A stretch of 64,000 bases of DNA, taken from Pseudomonas kermanshahensis. Lineage in GTDB: Bacteria; Pseudomonadota; Gammaproteobacteria; Pseudomonadales; Pseudomonadaceae. Positions 9,612-19,028 of the stretch are shown here, piece by piece. The notes below the pieces were generated by a model. It was given only the letters and a program-made list of their open reading frames with translations. It was not told the DNA's origin and searched no databases. The DNA is taken from contig NZ_JABWRY020000001.1 of the NCBI RefSeq assembly GCF_014269205.2, positions 1,240,001-1,304,000 on the forward strand, in the 5' to 3' direction. The translations under genes were made by a program, and so were the position numbers. The first letter of the stretch is position 1. The number at the start of each line of letters is the position of its first letter.

Positions 9612-11318
9612 ATGGCTTTGACCGTTAACACTAACATCACCTCCTTGGGCGTTCAGAAGAACCTGAACCGTGCTTCCGACGCGCTGGGTACTTCGATGTC
9701 CCGCCTGTCTTCCGGCCTGAAAATCAACAGCGCCAAAGACGACGCCGCCGGCCTGCAGATCGCCAACCGTCTGACCAGCCAAGTCAAAGGCCTGGCCGTC
9801 GGCGTGAAAAACGCCAACGACGGTATCTCCATCGCCCAGACCGCTGAAGGCGCGATGCAAGAATCGACCAACATCCTGCAGCGTATGCGTGAACTGGCCC
9901 TGCAATCGGCCAACGGCTCGAACAGCGATGACGACCGTGCTTCCCTGCAGCAAGAATTCACCGCCCTGACCGGCGAACTGAACCGTATTGCCAGCACCAC
10001 CACCTTCGGTGGCCGTAACCTGCTGGACGGCTCGTTCGGCAGCACCTCGTTCCAGGTCGGCGCCAACGCCAACGAAACCATCTCGTTCGGCATGAGCAAC
10101 CTGAGCGCTACTGGCCTGAAAGGTACTTACAGCGAAGCTAGCGTTGCTGGCGTTGCTACTCAGATGAAAGCTTCGGTCACCGGTTCTCTGAACTACCAGG
10201 CTGGTGGTCTCTACACCGCCGATGCTGCCAACGACCAGACTCTGACCGTAGCTGGCACCGACATCACCATCGCTTCCGGTTCGACCGCTGCCCAGGCAAT
10301 TTCGGCCATCAACGCCAAAACTGCTGACACCGGTGTTACTGCCAAGCTGGATGACGCCGGTACTGGCATCATCATGAGCTCGAAGAAGGCGTTCACCACA
10401 TCTGCAACTGCAGGTGGCCTGATCGCTGGCGTCGGTACCACTGAAACTACCGCTGCCAAAACTACCGCGCTGAACAACGACGCCGAAATCACCATCAACG
10501 GTACTTCCATTGCCCTGGCCGCAGGTGACGCAATGGGCGGCGCTACCAGCGTCGTCTCGAAGATCAACGCTGAAACTGCGAATACCGGTGTTACTGCCAG
10601 CCTGACTAGCGATGGTCGACTGCAACTGGATTCTGTGACTGCTGCTGGCGTCGCTACCGGCAAGGCAATCACCCTGGGTGACGGTTCCACTGCTGATGGT
10701 CCTGGCTCCCTGGCTGCCCTGGGCCTCTCGGCTGGCACCACCGAAACCAAGCTGACTGCCAATACCTCGCTGAACATCAACGGTGTTGAAGTCAAGTTCA
10801 ACCAAGGCTCGACCATGGACGAAATCATCTCGTCCATCAACAGCGCCAGCACCGGTGTTACCGCTTCGAAAGTGACCACCGCCGGCGCCGACAAGATCTC
10901 CCTGTTCTCCGACAAGGACATCAAAATCGCTGAAGGCAGCGCGGGTACTGGCCTGGCCATGCTGGGCCTGACTGCAGGTTCCACCACTGCAGCTGCTCAG
11001 AACACCACCATGTCCGACCTGAGCATCCTGACTGCCGATTCGTCGCAGCAAGCTGTCCAGGCGCTTGACTCGGCTATTCAGCAAGTAGACAGCCAGCGCG
11101 CTCAGTTGGGTGCCGTGCAGAACCGCTTCAACAGCACCGTTTCCAACCTGCAAAGCATCTCGGAAAACTCCACCGCTGCCCGCAGCCGTGTGCAGGACGC
11201 CGACTTCGCTTCGGAAACCGCCGAGCTGACCAAGCAGCAAACCCTGCAACAGGCGTCCACCGCGATCCTGTCCCAGGCTAACCAGCTGCCGTCGTCGGTG
11301 CTGAAACTGCTGGGCTGA
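9612..11318 (+). CDS. fliC: Flagellin FliC
   Basis: 568 residues. The N-terminal D0/D1 (1-170) is typical and contains the flg22 region at residues 30-51, differing from the classic P. aeruginosa-derived peptide only at Q1S, T5S, S7L and R8K. The C-terminal D1/D0 (about 470-568) ends SVLKLLG. The centre (about 180-460) contains three flagellin IN-type modules (about 211-258, 292-342, 386-434) sharing the pattern GTxI/INGxxI, then xxINxxTxxTGVTA. It is the filament subunit, exported by the FlhA/FlhB gate with FliS as chaperone. A FliA promoter lies upstream, and an AACGAGGAA ribosome site precedes the ATG. Confidence 0.98.
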   Translation: MALTVNTNITSLGVQKNLNRASDALGTSMSRLSSGLKINSAKDDAAGLQIANRLTSQVKGLAVGVKNANDGISIAQTAEGAMQESTNILQRMRELALQSANGSNSDDDRASLQQEFTALTGELNRIASTTTFGGRNLLDGSFGSTSFQVGANANETISFGMSNLSATGLKGTYSEASVAGVATQMKASVTGSLNYQAGGLYTADAANDQTLTVAGTDITIASGSTAAQAISAINAKTADTGVTAKLDDAGTGIIMSSKKAFTTSATAGGLIAGVGTTETTAAKTTALNNDAEITINGTSIALAAGDAMGGATSVVSKINAETANTGVTASLTSDGRLQLDSVTAAGVATGKAITLGDGSTADGPGSLAALGLSAGTTETKLTANTSLNINGVEVKFNQGSTMDEIISSINSASTGVTASKVTTAGADKISLFSDKDIKIAEGSAGTGLAMLGLTAGSTTAAAQNTTMSDLSILTADSSQQAVQALDSAIQQVDSQRAQLGAVQNRFNSTVSNLQSISENSTAARSRVQDADFASETAELTKQQTLQQASTAILSQANQLPSSVLKLLG

Positions 11319-11342
11319 TCCTGATCGCTAAGTAGTTTGACG

Positions 11343-11370
11343 AAGGGTACGGTGACGTACCCTTTCGTCT
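11343..11370 (+). terminator. Hairpin terminator between fliC and flaG
   Basis: AAGGGTAC (11343-11350) pairs with GTACCCTT across a GGTGAC loop and is followed by TTCGTCTTT. It lies 25 bases after the fliC stop and would set fliC apart from flaG-fliD. Confidence 0.7.
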
Positions 11371-11394
11371 TTCCGAGAACAAGAGGTGCCAGAA

Positions 11395-11745
11395 ATGGAT
11401 ATGAGCGTGAAACTGGGCCTGTCCTATCCCGCCTCCGCTGCTCCCGAAGCAACAGCGAGCAAGCGGCAAGAGAACGAGCTGGCGGCCAACGAGCCTGCCA
11501 AGCCAGAATCCCAGCCTGTAGCCCGAGAAACCCTGGAAACCGCAGTCAATGCCATCCAGGACTTCGTCAAGGCTTCAGAGCGACAACTCGATTTTTCGAT
11601 CGATGACTCCACCGGCCAGGTGGTTGTCAAGGTCATCGCCCGCCAGAGCGGCGAAGTCATCCGTCAACTGCCCTCCGAAGTGGCACTGAAACTGGCGGAA
11701 AACCTGAAGGATGCCAACAGCCTGTTGTTCGATACCCAGGCCTGA
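11395..11745 (+). CDS. flaG: FlaG family protein
   Basis: 116 residues from ATG 11395, preceded by AAGAGGTG; the frame extends three codons upstream to a GTG. The N-terminal half is low complexity (Ala/Glu/Pro-rich). The C-terminal half (about 50-110) is the FlaG domain: IQDFVKASERQLDFSIDD, then VVKVIARQSGEVIRQLPSEV. FlaG proteins affect filament length in polar flagellates, probably during export or assembly. It lies between fliC and fliD, the usual place. Confidence 0.93.
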   Translation: MDMSVKLGLSYPASAAPEATASKRQENELAANEPAKPESQPVARETLETAVNAIQDFVKASERQLDFSIDDSTGQVVVKVIARQSGEVIRQLPSEVALKLAENLKDANSLLFDTQA

Positions 11746-11747
11746 GT

Positions 11748-11762
11748 TGGCACGGCTTTTGT
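11748..11762 (+). promoter_or_regulatory. Candidate sigma-54 promoter of fliD
   Basis: TGGCAC (11748-11753), five bases, then TTGT (11759-11762). The -24 element is perfect, but the -12 reads GT instead of GC. It begins two bases after the flaG stop and 77 bases before fliD. The same bases form a small hairpin (GGCTTT/AAAGCC), so a terminator function is an alternative. Confidence 0.5.
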
Positions 11763-11824
11763 TGTAAAGCCGCACGGACGCGTTTTCGTCGGATTTCCGA
11801 CGGTTACCGGATAAGGAGTGTGAG

Positions 11825-13180
11825 ATGGCGAGTTCAACTATTACCGGCCTGGGTTCGGGTCTTAAAATCGACGAGCTCGTCGCAGCCTTGGCCGCGGCCG
11901 AGAAGGCGCCGAAGCAGTCCCAAATCAATACCCAGACCCAGAAAGCGACCACGTCATTGTCGGCTATCGGCTCGATCAAGAGCGCACTCGACACGTATCG
12001 CGCCGCTATCGCCAAGCTCAACACTGCTACCAGCTTCAATGGTTTGAGTGCCACGTCGTCAGACAAGACGGTGGCCGGCATCACCATCTCTGACGGTGTT
12101 TCTTCGGGTACCTACGGGCTTGAAGTGACGCAGCTGGCTACCGCCTCGAAGATCTCCACCAAGGTCTACGCTGATGCCAAGGCGGTGATCAACAGCTCTG
12201 GTCAGGCGCAGACGCTGACCATTGGCCAGGCCGAAACTACCTATAGCGTCAACATTGCCGCTGGTGCGACGCTGCAGCAGGCCCGGGACAGCATCAACGG
12301 GCAATTGCAATCCAAGGGCATCACCGCCAACGTCGTGACAGACGCCAGTGGATCTCGGCTGGTATTTTCCTCGACCAAGATGGGGGAGGGTACTGAGTTG
12401 ACGCTGGGCGGTAGCTCGGAGCTAGCGACCGGTGCTACTACCATTGCCGTTCCGCAGAACGCCAAGTACAAGCTCGATGGTCTGGAGCTGGAATCTGCCT
12501 CCAATTCGGTGACCGATGCGGTCAGCGGCCTGAACATCGAGCTGATCAAAGAGGGCAAGACTTCGCTCTCCGTGGCCAGTAACACCGATACGCTGAAGAC
12601 CTCCGTGCAGTCCTTCATCACGGCTTATAACGCGTTGATGACGTCCATCAATAGCGTGACTAAAGTCACTGCGGGTGCTGACGACAGCAGTGCAACGGGT
12701 GCAGCGCTGACCGGTGATGCCACCATGCGTTCATTGGTCAACTCCATTCGGGGTGAGCTGACCCGTTCTGCGGGTGAGGGGGGCTTGCGAACCCTGTCCC
12801 AGTTGGGCATCAACACCGTTCAGAAGACCGGCTTGCTAGAGTTGAACGAGACCAAGTGGAACACTGCAGTCAAAACCTATGGTGCTGACATCAGCGGGCT
12901 GTTCACCGGCAAGGAAGGCTTGCTGACTCGCATGACCGAGGTCACCGAGGGGTATGCCAAGTCAGGGGGAATCCTTGCTTCGCGTCAGTCCAGCCTGAGT
13001 GCGCAGCTTAAAGAGCTGGAGTCTTCCCAGGAGGCGCTCGATCGGCGCATCACCAGCCTGACCGAGACCCTGACCAAGAAGTACAACGCGATGGATAGCC
13101 TGGTAGCCCAGCTCAAGGCCTCCAGCGACAGCGTAATGACCACGCTAAACGCGCTGAACAAGTCCAACAGCGACGATTGA
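11825..13180 (+). CDS. fliD: Flagellar filament cap protein FliD (HAP2)
   Basis: 451 residues. The FliD N-domain (about 8-105) begins SSTITGLGSGLKIDELVAAL. The central D2/D3 region contains a Flagellin IN-like stretch. The FliD C-domain (about 220-440) includes KTSVQSFITAYNALM and a C-terminal coiled coil (ASRQSSLSAQLKELESSQ). It caps the growing filament tip and also bears adhesive surface domains. A GGATAAGGAG site sits before the ATG. By eye this gene has more A/T in third positions than flg/fli neighbours, as is common for surface-exposed filament genes. Confidence 0.96.
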   Translation: MASSTITGLGSGLKIDELVAALAAAEKAPKQSQINTQTQKATTSLSAIGSIKSALDTYRAAIAKLNTATSFNGLSATSSDKTVAGITISDGVSSGTYGLEVTQLATASKISTKVYADAKAVINSSGQAQTLTIGQAETTYSVNIAAGATLQQARDSINGQLQSKGITANVVTDASGSRLVFSSTKMGEGTELTLGGSSELATGATTIAVPQNAKYKLDGLELESASNSVTDAVSGLNIELIKEGKTSLSVASNTDTLKTSVQSFITAYNALMTSINSVTKVTAGADDSSATGAALTGDATMRSLVNSIRGELTRSAGEGGLRTLSQLGINTVQKTGLLELNETKWNTAVKTYGADISGLFTGKEGLLTRMTEVTEGYAKSGGILASRQSSLSAQLKELESSQEALDRRITSLTETLTKKYNAMDSLVAQLKASSDSVMTTLNALNKSNSDD

Positions 13181-13185
13181 TCGCC

Positions 13186-13212
13186 TAAAGAAATCCAGCT
13201 CAGGGCCGATTA
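13186..13212 (+). promoter_or_regulatory. Sigma-28 (FliA) promoter of fliS-fliT
   Basis: TAAAGAAA (13186-13193), an 11-base spacer, and GCCGATTA (13205-13212): 13 of 16 match the FliA consensus with exact spacing. It starts five bases after the fliD stop and gives fliS/fliT their own late promoter. Confidence 0.85.
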
Positions 13213-13258
13213 CCTAGGTATACGGCCACTGTTCTGCCCCGTTCACTGAGGATCCCCC

Positions 13259-13654
13259 ATGCACCCGATGAGAGCCCTTCGCCAGTACCAGAAGGTCAAT
13301 TCCCACGCCCAGATCTCCGAAGCGACCCCGCACCGCCTGGTGCAGATGCTGATGGAGGGTTCGCTGGACCGTATGGCCCAGGCCAAGGGCGCGATCAGCC
13401 GCGGCGACGTGGCGCAGAAGGGTGTGATGCTGGGCAAGGCGATCGACATCATCGGTGGCCTGCGTGAAGGGCTGGACAAGGACAAGACCGACAACCCAGA
13501 CGAGCTGGACCGTCTCGACAGCCTGTATGCCTACATGGCCACCCGTCTGATCCAGGCCAACCTGGACAGCGACCCCGCCATCATCGACGAAGTCGCCCAG
13601 CTGATGATCACCGTGAAAAGCGGTTGGGATGCCATCGCCACAGCCGAGCAGTGA
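13259..13654 (+). CDS. fliS: Flagellin export chaperone FliS
   Basis: 131 residues, all helical, with the FliS signature (residues 1-60: ALRQYQKVNSHAQISEATPHRLVQMLMEG) and C-terminal helix LMITVKSGWDAI. It binds the disordered C-terminus of flagellin in the cytoplasm and delivers it to the export gate. It sits between fliD and fliT and has its own sigma-28-like promoter. GAGGATC precedes the ATG. Confidence 0.96.
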   Translation: MHPMRALRQYQKVNSHAQISEATPHRLVQMLMEGSLDRMAQAKGAISRGDVAQKGVMLGKAIDIIGGLREGLDKDKTDNPDELDRLDSLYAYMATRLIQANLDSDPAIIDEVAQLMITVKSGWDAIATAEQ

Positions 13655-13670
13655 CACGCCAGGAGGCCAC

Positions 13671-13964
13671 ATGAACGCGTTGCAGCGAATCGAAGACACC
13701 CGTCAGGCCCTGAACGAGGCACTGCAAGCGCGCGACTGGGCCGCCATTGGCGAGCTAGACCTGGCCTGCAGGGCGCAGATGGACGAATTGCTGCAAGGGG
13801 CGGTGGAGGATGAGGCGGCGGTTCGGGTGAACCTCGAAGCGCTGATGGACGTTTATCGCCAACTAATCGACGTTGCAAGTGACGAACGTCAATCTTTAGT
13901 CCAGCAAATGTCCAATATCAATCAAGCGAAACAGGCCACAAAGGTATACCATCTGTTCAGCTGA
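13671..13964 (+). CDS. fliT: Flagellar chaperone FliT-like protein
   Basis: 97 residues from ATG 13671, with AGGAGG eight bases upstream; the open frame extends to 13629 but only the ATG has a ribosome site. Short helical protein (ALQRIEDTRQALNEALQARD; LMDVYRQLIDVASDERQSLV) with the size and position of FliT, the chaperone of FliD. Similarity among FliT proteins is weak, so the name rests mostly on context (17 bp after fliS). The corresponding P. aeruginosa gene is fleP/fliT-like. Confidence 0.75.
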   Translation: MNALQRIEDTRQALNEALQARDWAAIGELDLACRAQMDELLQGAVEDEAAVRVNLEALMDVYRQLIDVASDERQSLVQQMSNINQAKQATKVYHLFS

Positions 13965-13998
13965 CGCTGAGCAGAACGCAAAGCTCGGCGCCATAAAT

Positions 13999-14027
13999 TT
14001 GACTGCTTCTAAGTTTTTGACTTTACT
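13999..14027 (+). promoter_or_regulatory. Possible sigma-70 promoter of fleQ
   Basis: TTGACT (13999-14004), 17 bases, TTTACT (14022-14027), in an A/T-rich pocket before fleQ. A second TTGACT (14017) with TCGAAT (14039) is also possible. FleQ is the top of the hierarchy and is known in P. aeruginosa to use a sigma-70 promoter. The choice is tentative. Confidence 0.35.
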
Positions 14028-14132
14028 AGTGGCTGTTTTCGAATTTCAGACGTCCGAACACTGACCATTCAGTCGGAATGATGTCGAGCACGCCCCGCAG
14101 GGCGCCGATATGACTAGGGAAGTTGCTATTGC

Positions 14133-15608
<1,476 letters not shown>

Positions 15609-15644
15609 CCCCTTTGCGCCTGTTTCAGGCAGTCGGTAAACCCT

Positions 15645-15739
15645 TGTAGGAGCAGCCTTGTGCTGCGAAGAGGCCGGTGGCAGCACAGAAAGGCTCTGTG
15701 CATGCGCCGGCCTCTTCGCAGCACAAGGCTGCTCCTACA
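15645..15739. repeat. REP pair (GTAGGAGCAGCCTTGTGCTGC type)
   Basis: Inverted repeat arms of about 35 bases (TGTAGGAGCAGCCTTGTGCT at the left; its complement ends at 15739) around a 30-base centre with a small hairpin. Lies in the 243-base gap between fleQ and fleS; it may also end the fleQ transcript. Confidence 0.9.
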
Positions 15740-15782
15740 CAGGTTGCACAATACGCATCGCAGTTTGGTAAAACCCCATCTT

Positions 15783-15798
15783 CGGCACGGCTATTGCT
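15783..15798 (+). promoter_or_regulatory. Sigma-54 promoter of fleSR
   Basis: CGGCAC (15783-15788), five bases, TTGCT (15794-15798). GG and GC have the correct ten-base separation. It lies 54 bases before fleS, in agreement with FleQ control of fleSR in P. aeruginosa. Confidence 0.75.
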
Positions 15799-15851
15799 AC
15801 ACCGCTGGCACCACACCGTTTTTATGACGGTCAGCCACGCGAGAGAGCACG

Positions 15852-17069
15852 ATGCCCCAGGCCGCCCACGTTTCCCGAGCCCCCGATCTGCAGGGGCATA
15901 CCCCGGTCGAGCAGGAAAGCCGACAGGGTGTCGAGCAGGCTTTCGCCTTGTTCAATCAGGTCTCCAGCCAGCTAAGCCAATCCTACAGCCTGCTCGAAGC
16001 CCGCGTCAGTGAGCTCAAGGGCGAACTGGCCGTGGTCAGTGCCCAGCGCATGGACGAACTGAACGAAAAGGAACGCCTGGCCAATCGCCTGCAGAACCTA
16101 CTGGACTTGTTGCCGGGCGGGGTGATCGTGATCGACGGCCAGGGCAGGGTGCGCGAAGCCAACCCGGCCGCCTGCGAACTGCTCGGCGAGCCGCTGATCG
16201 GTGAGCTGTGGCGCCAGGTCATTGCCCGCAGCTTCGCCCCGCGCAAGGATGACGGCCATGAAGTGTCGCTGCGCGACGGCCGCCGCTTGTCCATCGCCAC
16301 CCGTTCGCTGGATGCCGAACCCGGCCAACTGGTGCTGCTCAACGACCTGACTGAAACCCGTCGCCTGCAAGACCAGCTGGCGCGCCATGAGCGCTTGTCG
16401 TCGCTGGGGCGCATGGTCGCTTCGTTGGCCCATCAGATTCGCACGCCACTGTCGGCAGCCATGCTCTACGCCAGCCACCTGGCCGACAGCGAGCAAGACC
16501 TGAGCGCCGAAACCCGCCAGCGCTTCGCCGGTACCTTGAAGGAACGCCTGCACGAGCTGGAGCACCAGGTGCGCGACATGCTGGTGTTCGCCCGTGGCGA
16601 GCTGCCGCTGGGTGATCGTGTGACCCCGAAAGCATTGTTCCAGGCCCTGCAGCAGGCGGCGCAGTCGCACGTGCAAGGGCATGCCGTGCGCTGGCAGTGC
16701 GACAGCCACCTGGGCGAGCTGCTGTGCAACCGCGACACCCTGGTTGGCGCCTTGCTCAACCTGATCGAGAACGCCCTGCAAGCCAGCGAAGAACCGGCTC
16801 GGCTCAAGGTGCACGTGTTCCGTCGTGAGCAGGTGTTGCACCTGTGCGTGAGTGATGCCGGCAGCGGTATCGACGCCGATTTGCTGGGCCGCCTGGGTGA
16901 GCCGTTCTTGACCACAAAGGCCACCGGCACCGGGCTGGGCCTGGCCGTGGTCAAGGCCGTGGTGCGGGCGCACCAGGGCACCCTCAGCCTGCGTTCGAAG
17001 GTTGGGCGCGGCACCTGCGTGCGGGTCGAACTGCCGCTGATCGATGGGCAACTGGCGGAGGCGGGCTGA
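15852..17069 (+). CDS. fleS: Flagellar two-component sensor kinase FleS
   Basis: 405 residues, no membrane segment, so cytoplasmic. A coiled coil (about 45-80) leads into a PAS domain (about 82-170), a HisKA domain with phospho-acceptor His194 (SLAHQIRTPLS) and a HATPase domain (about 290-400: N-box NLIENALQAS, G-boxes DAGSGI and GTGLGLAVVK). It phosphorylates FleR to switch on hook and junction genes. Its stop codon shares one base with the fleR start. The position downstream of fleQ is as in other pseudomonads. Confidence 0.95.
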   Translation: MPQAAHVSRAPDLQGHTPVEQESRQGVEQAFALFNQVSSQLSQSYSLLEARVSELKGELAVVSAQRMDELNEKERLANRLQNLLDLLPGGVIVIDGQGRVREANPAACELLGEPLIGELWRQVIARSFAPRKDDGHEVSLRDGRRLSIATRSLDAEPGQLVLLNDLTETRRLQDQLARHERLSSLGRMVASLAHQIRTPLSAAMLYASHLADSEQDLSAETRQRFAGTLKERLHELEHQVRDMLVFARGELPLGDRVTPKALFQALQQAAQSHVQGHAVRWQCDSHLGELLCNRDTLVGALLNLIENALQASEEPARLKVHVFRREQVLHLCVSDAGSGIDADLLGRLGEPFLTTKATGTGLGLAVVKAVVRAHQGTLSLRSKVGRGTCVRVELPLIDGQLAEAG

Positions 17070-18433
17070 TGGCGATCAAGGTGCTGCTGGTCGAGGATGA
17101 CCGCGTTTTGCGCCAGGCGCTTGGCGACACCCTGGAAATCGGCGGCTTCGACTACCGGGCCGTGGGCAGTGCCGAAGAGGCGCTGGAGGCGGTGCTGGCC
17201 GAGGCGTTCAGCCTGGTGGTCAGCGACGTGAACATGCCCGGCATGGATGGGCATCAGCTGCTGGCGCAATTGCGTCGCCAGCAGCCACAACTGCCGGTGC
17301 TGCTGATGACGGCGCATGCCGCAGTCGAGCGTGCCGTGGAGGCGATGCGCCAAGGCGCTGCCGATTACCTGGTCAAGCCCTTCGAACCCAAGGCGCTGTT
17401 GAGCCTGGTGGAGCGCCACGCCGCAGGCCGTGTCAGTGCAGCGGAAGAAGAAGGGCCGGTGGCCTGCGAGCCTGCCAGCCGGCAGTTGCTCGAGCTGGCT
17501 GCGCGGGTAGCGCGCAGTGACTCGACCGTGTTGATCTCTGGCGAGTCGGGTACCGGCAAGGAAGTGCTGGCGCGCTACATTCACCAGCAGTCCCCGCGGG
17601 CGGCCGAGCCTTTTGTGGCGATCAACTGCGCGGCCATCCCCGACAACATGCTCGAAGCCACGCTGTTCGGCCACGAGAAAGGCGCCTTCACCGGCGCCAT
17701 CGCGGCCCAGGCCGGCAAGTTCGAGCAGGCGGAGGGCGGCACCTTGCTGCTCGACGAGATTTCCGAGATGCCGCTGGCCTTGCAGGCCAAGCTGTTGCGG
17801 GTGCTGCAGGAGCGCGAGGTGGAGCGGGTAGGTGGGCGTAAGCCGATCAGCCTGGACATCCGTGTACTGGCCACCACCAACCGCGACCTGGCAGGCGAAG
17901 TGGCGGCTGGCCGCTTCCGTGAAGACCTGTATTACCGGCTGTCGGTGTTCCCCCTGGCCTGGTGCGCGCTGCGCGAGCGCAAGGGCGATATCCTGCCGCT
18001 GGCCGAGCGTTTGCTGGCACGCCATGTCAGCAAGATGAAGCACGCACCCGTGCGCCTGTCTGCCGATGCGCGGGCCTGCCTGCAGGCGCATGCCTGGCCC
18101 GGCAACGTGCGCGAACTGGACAACGCCTTGCAGCGCGCCTTGATTCTGCAGCAGGGCGGGGTGATCGAAGCGGCGGATTTCTGTCTGGCGGGCGCCATTC
18201 CATTGTCGGCCGGCGCGGCGCCGTCAGTGGCAGTCGTGGTTGCCGAAGCCAGTGGCCTGGGCGATGACCTGCGCCGCCATGAGTACCAGACCATCATCGA
18301 CACCTTGCGCGCCGAACGCGGCCGCCGCAAGGAAGCCGCCGAGCGCCTGGGCATCAGCCCGCGCACCCTGCGTTACAAGCTGGCGCAGATGCGCGATGCC
18401 GGGTTCGACGTCGAGGCCAGCCTCTTCGGCTGA
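17069..18433 (+). CDS. fleR: Flagellar response regulator FleR (sigma-54 activator)
   Basis: 454 residues. Receiver domain (1-120) with phospho-acceptor Asp53 (VSDVNMPGMDG) and Lys in VKPFEP; AAA+ domain (about 135-360) with Walker A GESGTGKE and intact GAFTGA loop; C-terminal Fis-type helix-turn-helix (about 410-445: EAAERLGISPRTLRYKL). Activates class III flagellar promoters with sigma-54 after phosphorylation by FleS. It overlaps fleS by one base and is certainly co-expressed with it. Confidence 0.95.
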   Translation: MAIKVLLVEDDRVLRQALGDTLEIGGFDYRAVGSAEEALEAVLAEAFSLVVSDVNMPGMDGHQLLAQLRRQQPQLPVLLMTAHAAVERAVEAMRQGAADYLVKPFEPKALLSLVERHAAGRVSAAEEEGPVACEPASRQLLELAARVARSDSTVLISGESGTGKEVLARYIHQQSPRAAEPFVAINCAAIPDNMLEATLFGHEKGAFTGAIAAQAGKFEQAEGGTLLLDEISEMPLALQAKLLRVLQEREVERVGGRKPISLDIRVLATTNRDLAGEVAAGRFREDLYYRLSVFPLAWCALRERKGDILPLAERLLARHVSKMKHAPVRLSADARACLQAHAWPGNVRELDNALQRALILQQGGVIEAADFCLAGAIPLSAGAAPSVAVVVAEASGLGDDLRRHEYQTIIDTLRAERGRRKEAAERLGISPRTLRYKLAQMRDAGFDVEASLFG

Positions 18434-18482
18434 TGCATCGCACCCACAGGCACCCGCTAAATCAACAGGTTATGGGTTTTTC

Positions 18483-18525
18483 TGTAGGAGCTGGCTTGCC
18501 TGCGATGGGCTGCGAAGCAGCCCCT
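18483..18525. repeat. Single REP unit upstream of fliE
   Basis: A lone REP-like unit (TGTAGGAGCTGGCTTGCCTG followed by a hairpin GGGCTGCGAAGCAGCCC) without an inverted partner. It lies between fleR and the fliE promoter in the 247-base gap 18434-18680. Confidence 0.7.
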
Positions 18526-18604
18526 GGATTTCAGCTCCATAGCAAACATCACCAAGCCTGCTTTGCAGGGATCGCGCTAAACCAAATGGACAGGGTGGCA
18601 AGGC

Positions 18605-18620
18605 TGGCACCTTTGTTGCT
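18605..18620 (+). promoter_or_regulatory. Sigma-54 promoter of fliE
   Basis: TGGCAC (18605-18610), CTTTG, TTGCT (18616-18620): a perfect -24/-12 element. It lies 60 bases before the fliE ATG and should drive fliEFGHIJ under FleQ. Confidence 0.88.
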
Positions 18621-18680
18621 TTACACGAGCTATCCGCCGCATGAGTGTCAAAAAAATGCGGCCGCCGGAGAGAGAAGGTC

Positions 18681-19013
18681 ATGAGCCAAGGTGTTGAATT
18701 CAATCGTCTGATGCTGGACATGCGCGCGATGCAGGCTGATGCCATGTCGCTGCCCAAGGTGTCCGCTGCCCCCGAACTGGCCCCGGGCCAGAGCAGCTTT
18801 GCCGACATGCTCGGCCAGGCCATCGGCAAGGTGCATGAGACGCAGCAGGCTTCCACCCAGCTGGCCAACGCCTTCGAAATTGGCAAGACCGGCGTCGACC
18901 TGACCGATGTCATGGTCGCCTCGCAAAAGGCCAGCGTCTCCATGCAGGCACTCACCCAGGTACGCAACAAGCTGGTCCAGGCGTATCAAGACATCATGCA
19001 GATGCCGGTTTGA
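18681..19013 (+). CDS. fliE: Flagellar MS-ring/rod adaptor FliE
   Basis: 110 residues from ATG 18681, preceded by GAGAGAAGG; the frame is open to 18645 but the shorter form starts as usual ([17 protein letters not shown]). The C-terminal half is the conserved FliE helix pair ([39 protein letters not shown]). FliE joins the MS ring to the proximal rod. First gene of a six-gene run ending with fliJ. Confidence 0.96.
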   Translation: MSQGVEFNRLMLDMRAMQADAMSLPKVSAAPELAPGQSSFADMLGQAIGKVHETQQASTQLANAFEIGKTGVDLTDVMVASQKASVSMQALTQVRNKLVQAYQDIMQMPV

Positions 19014-19028
19014 GGACGGACGTAACCC

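Noticed and set aside
14106..14116. GCCGATAT before fleQ as a sigma-28 -10 box
   Set aside because: No TAAA-like box 11 bases upstream, and FleQ is not expected to be a late gene.
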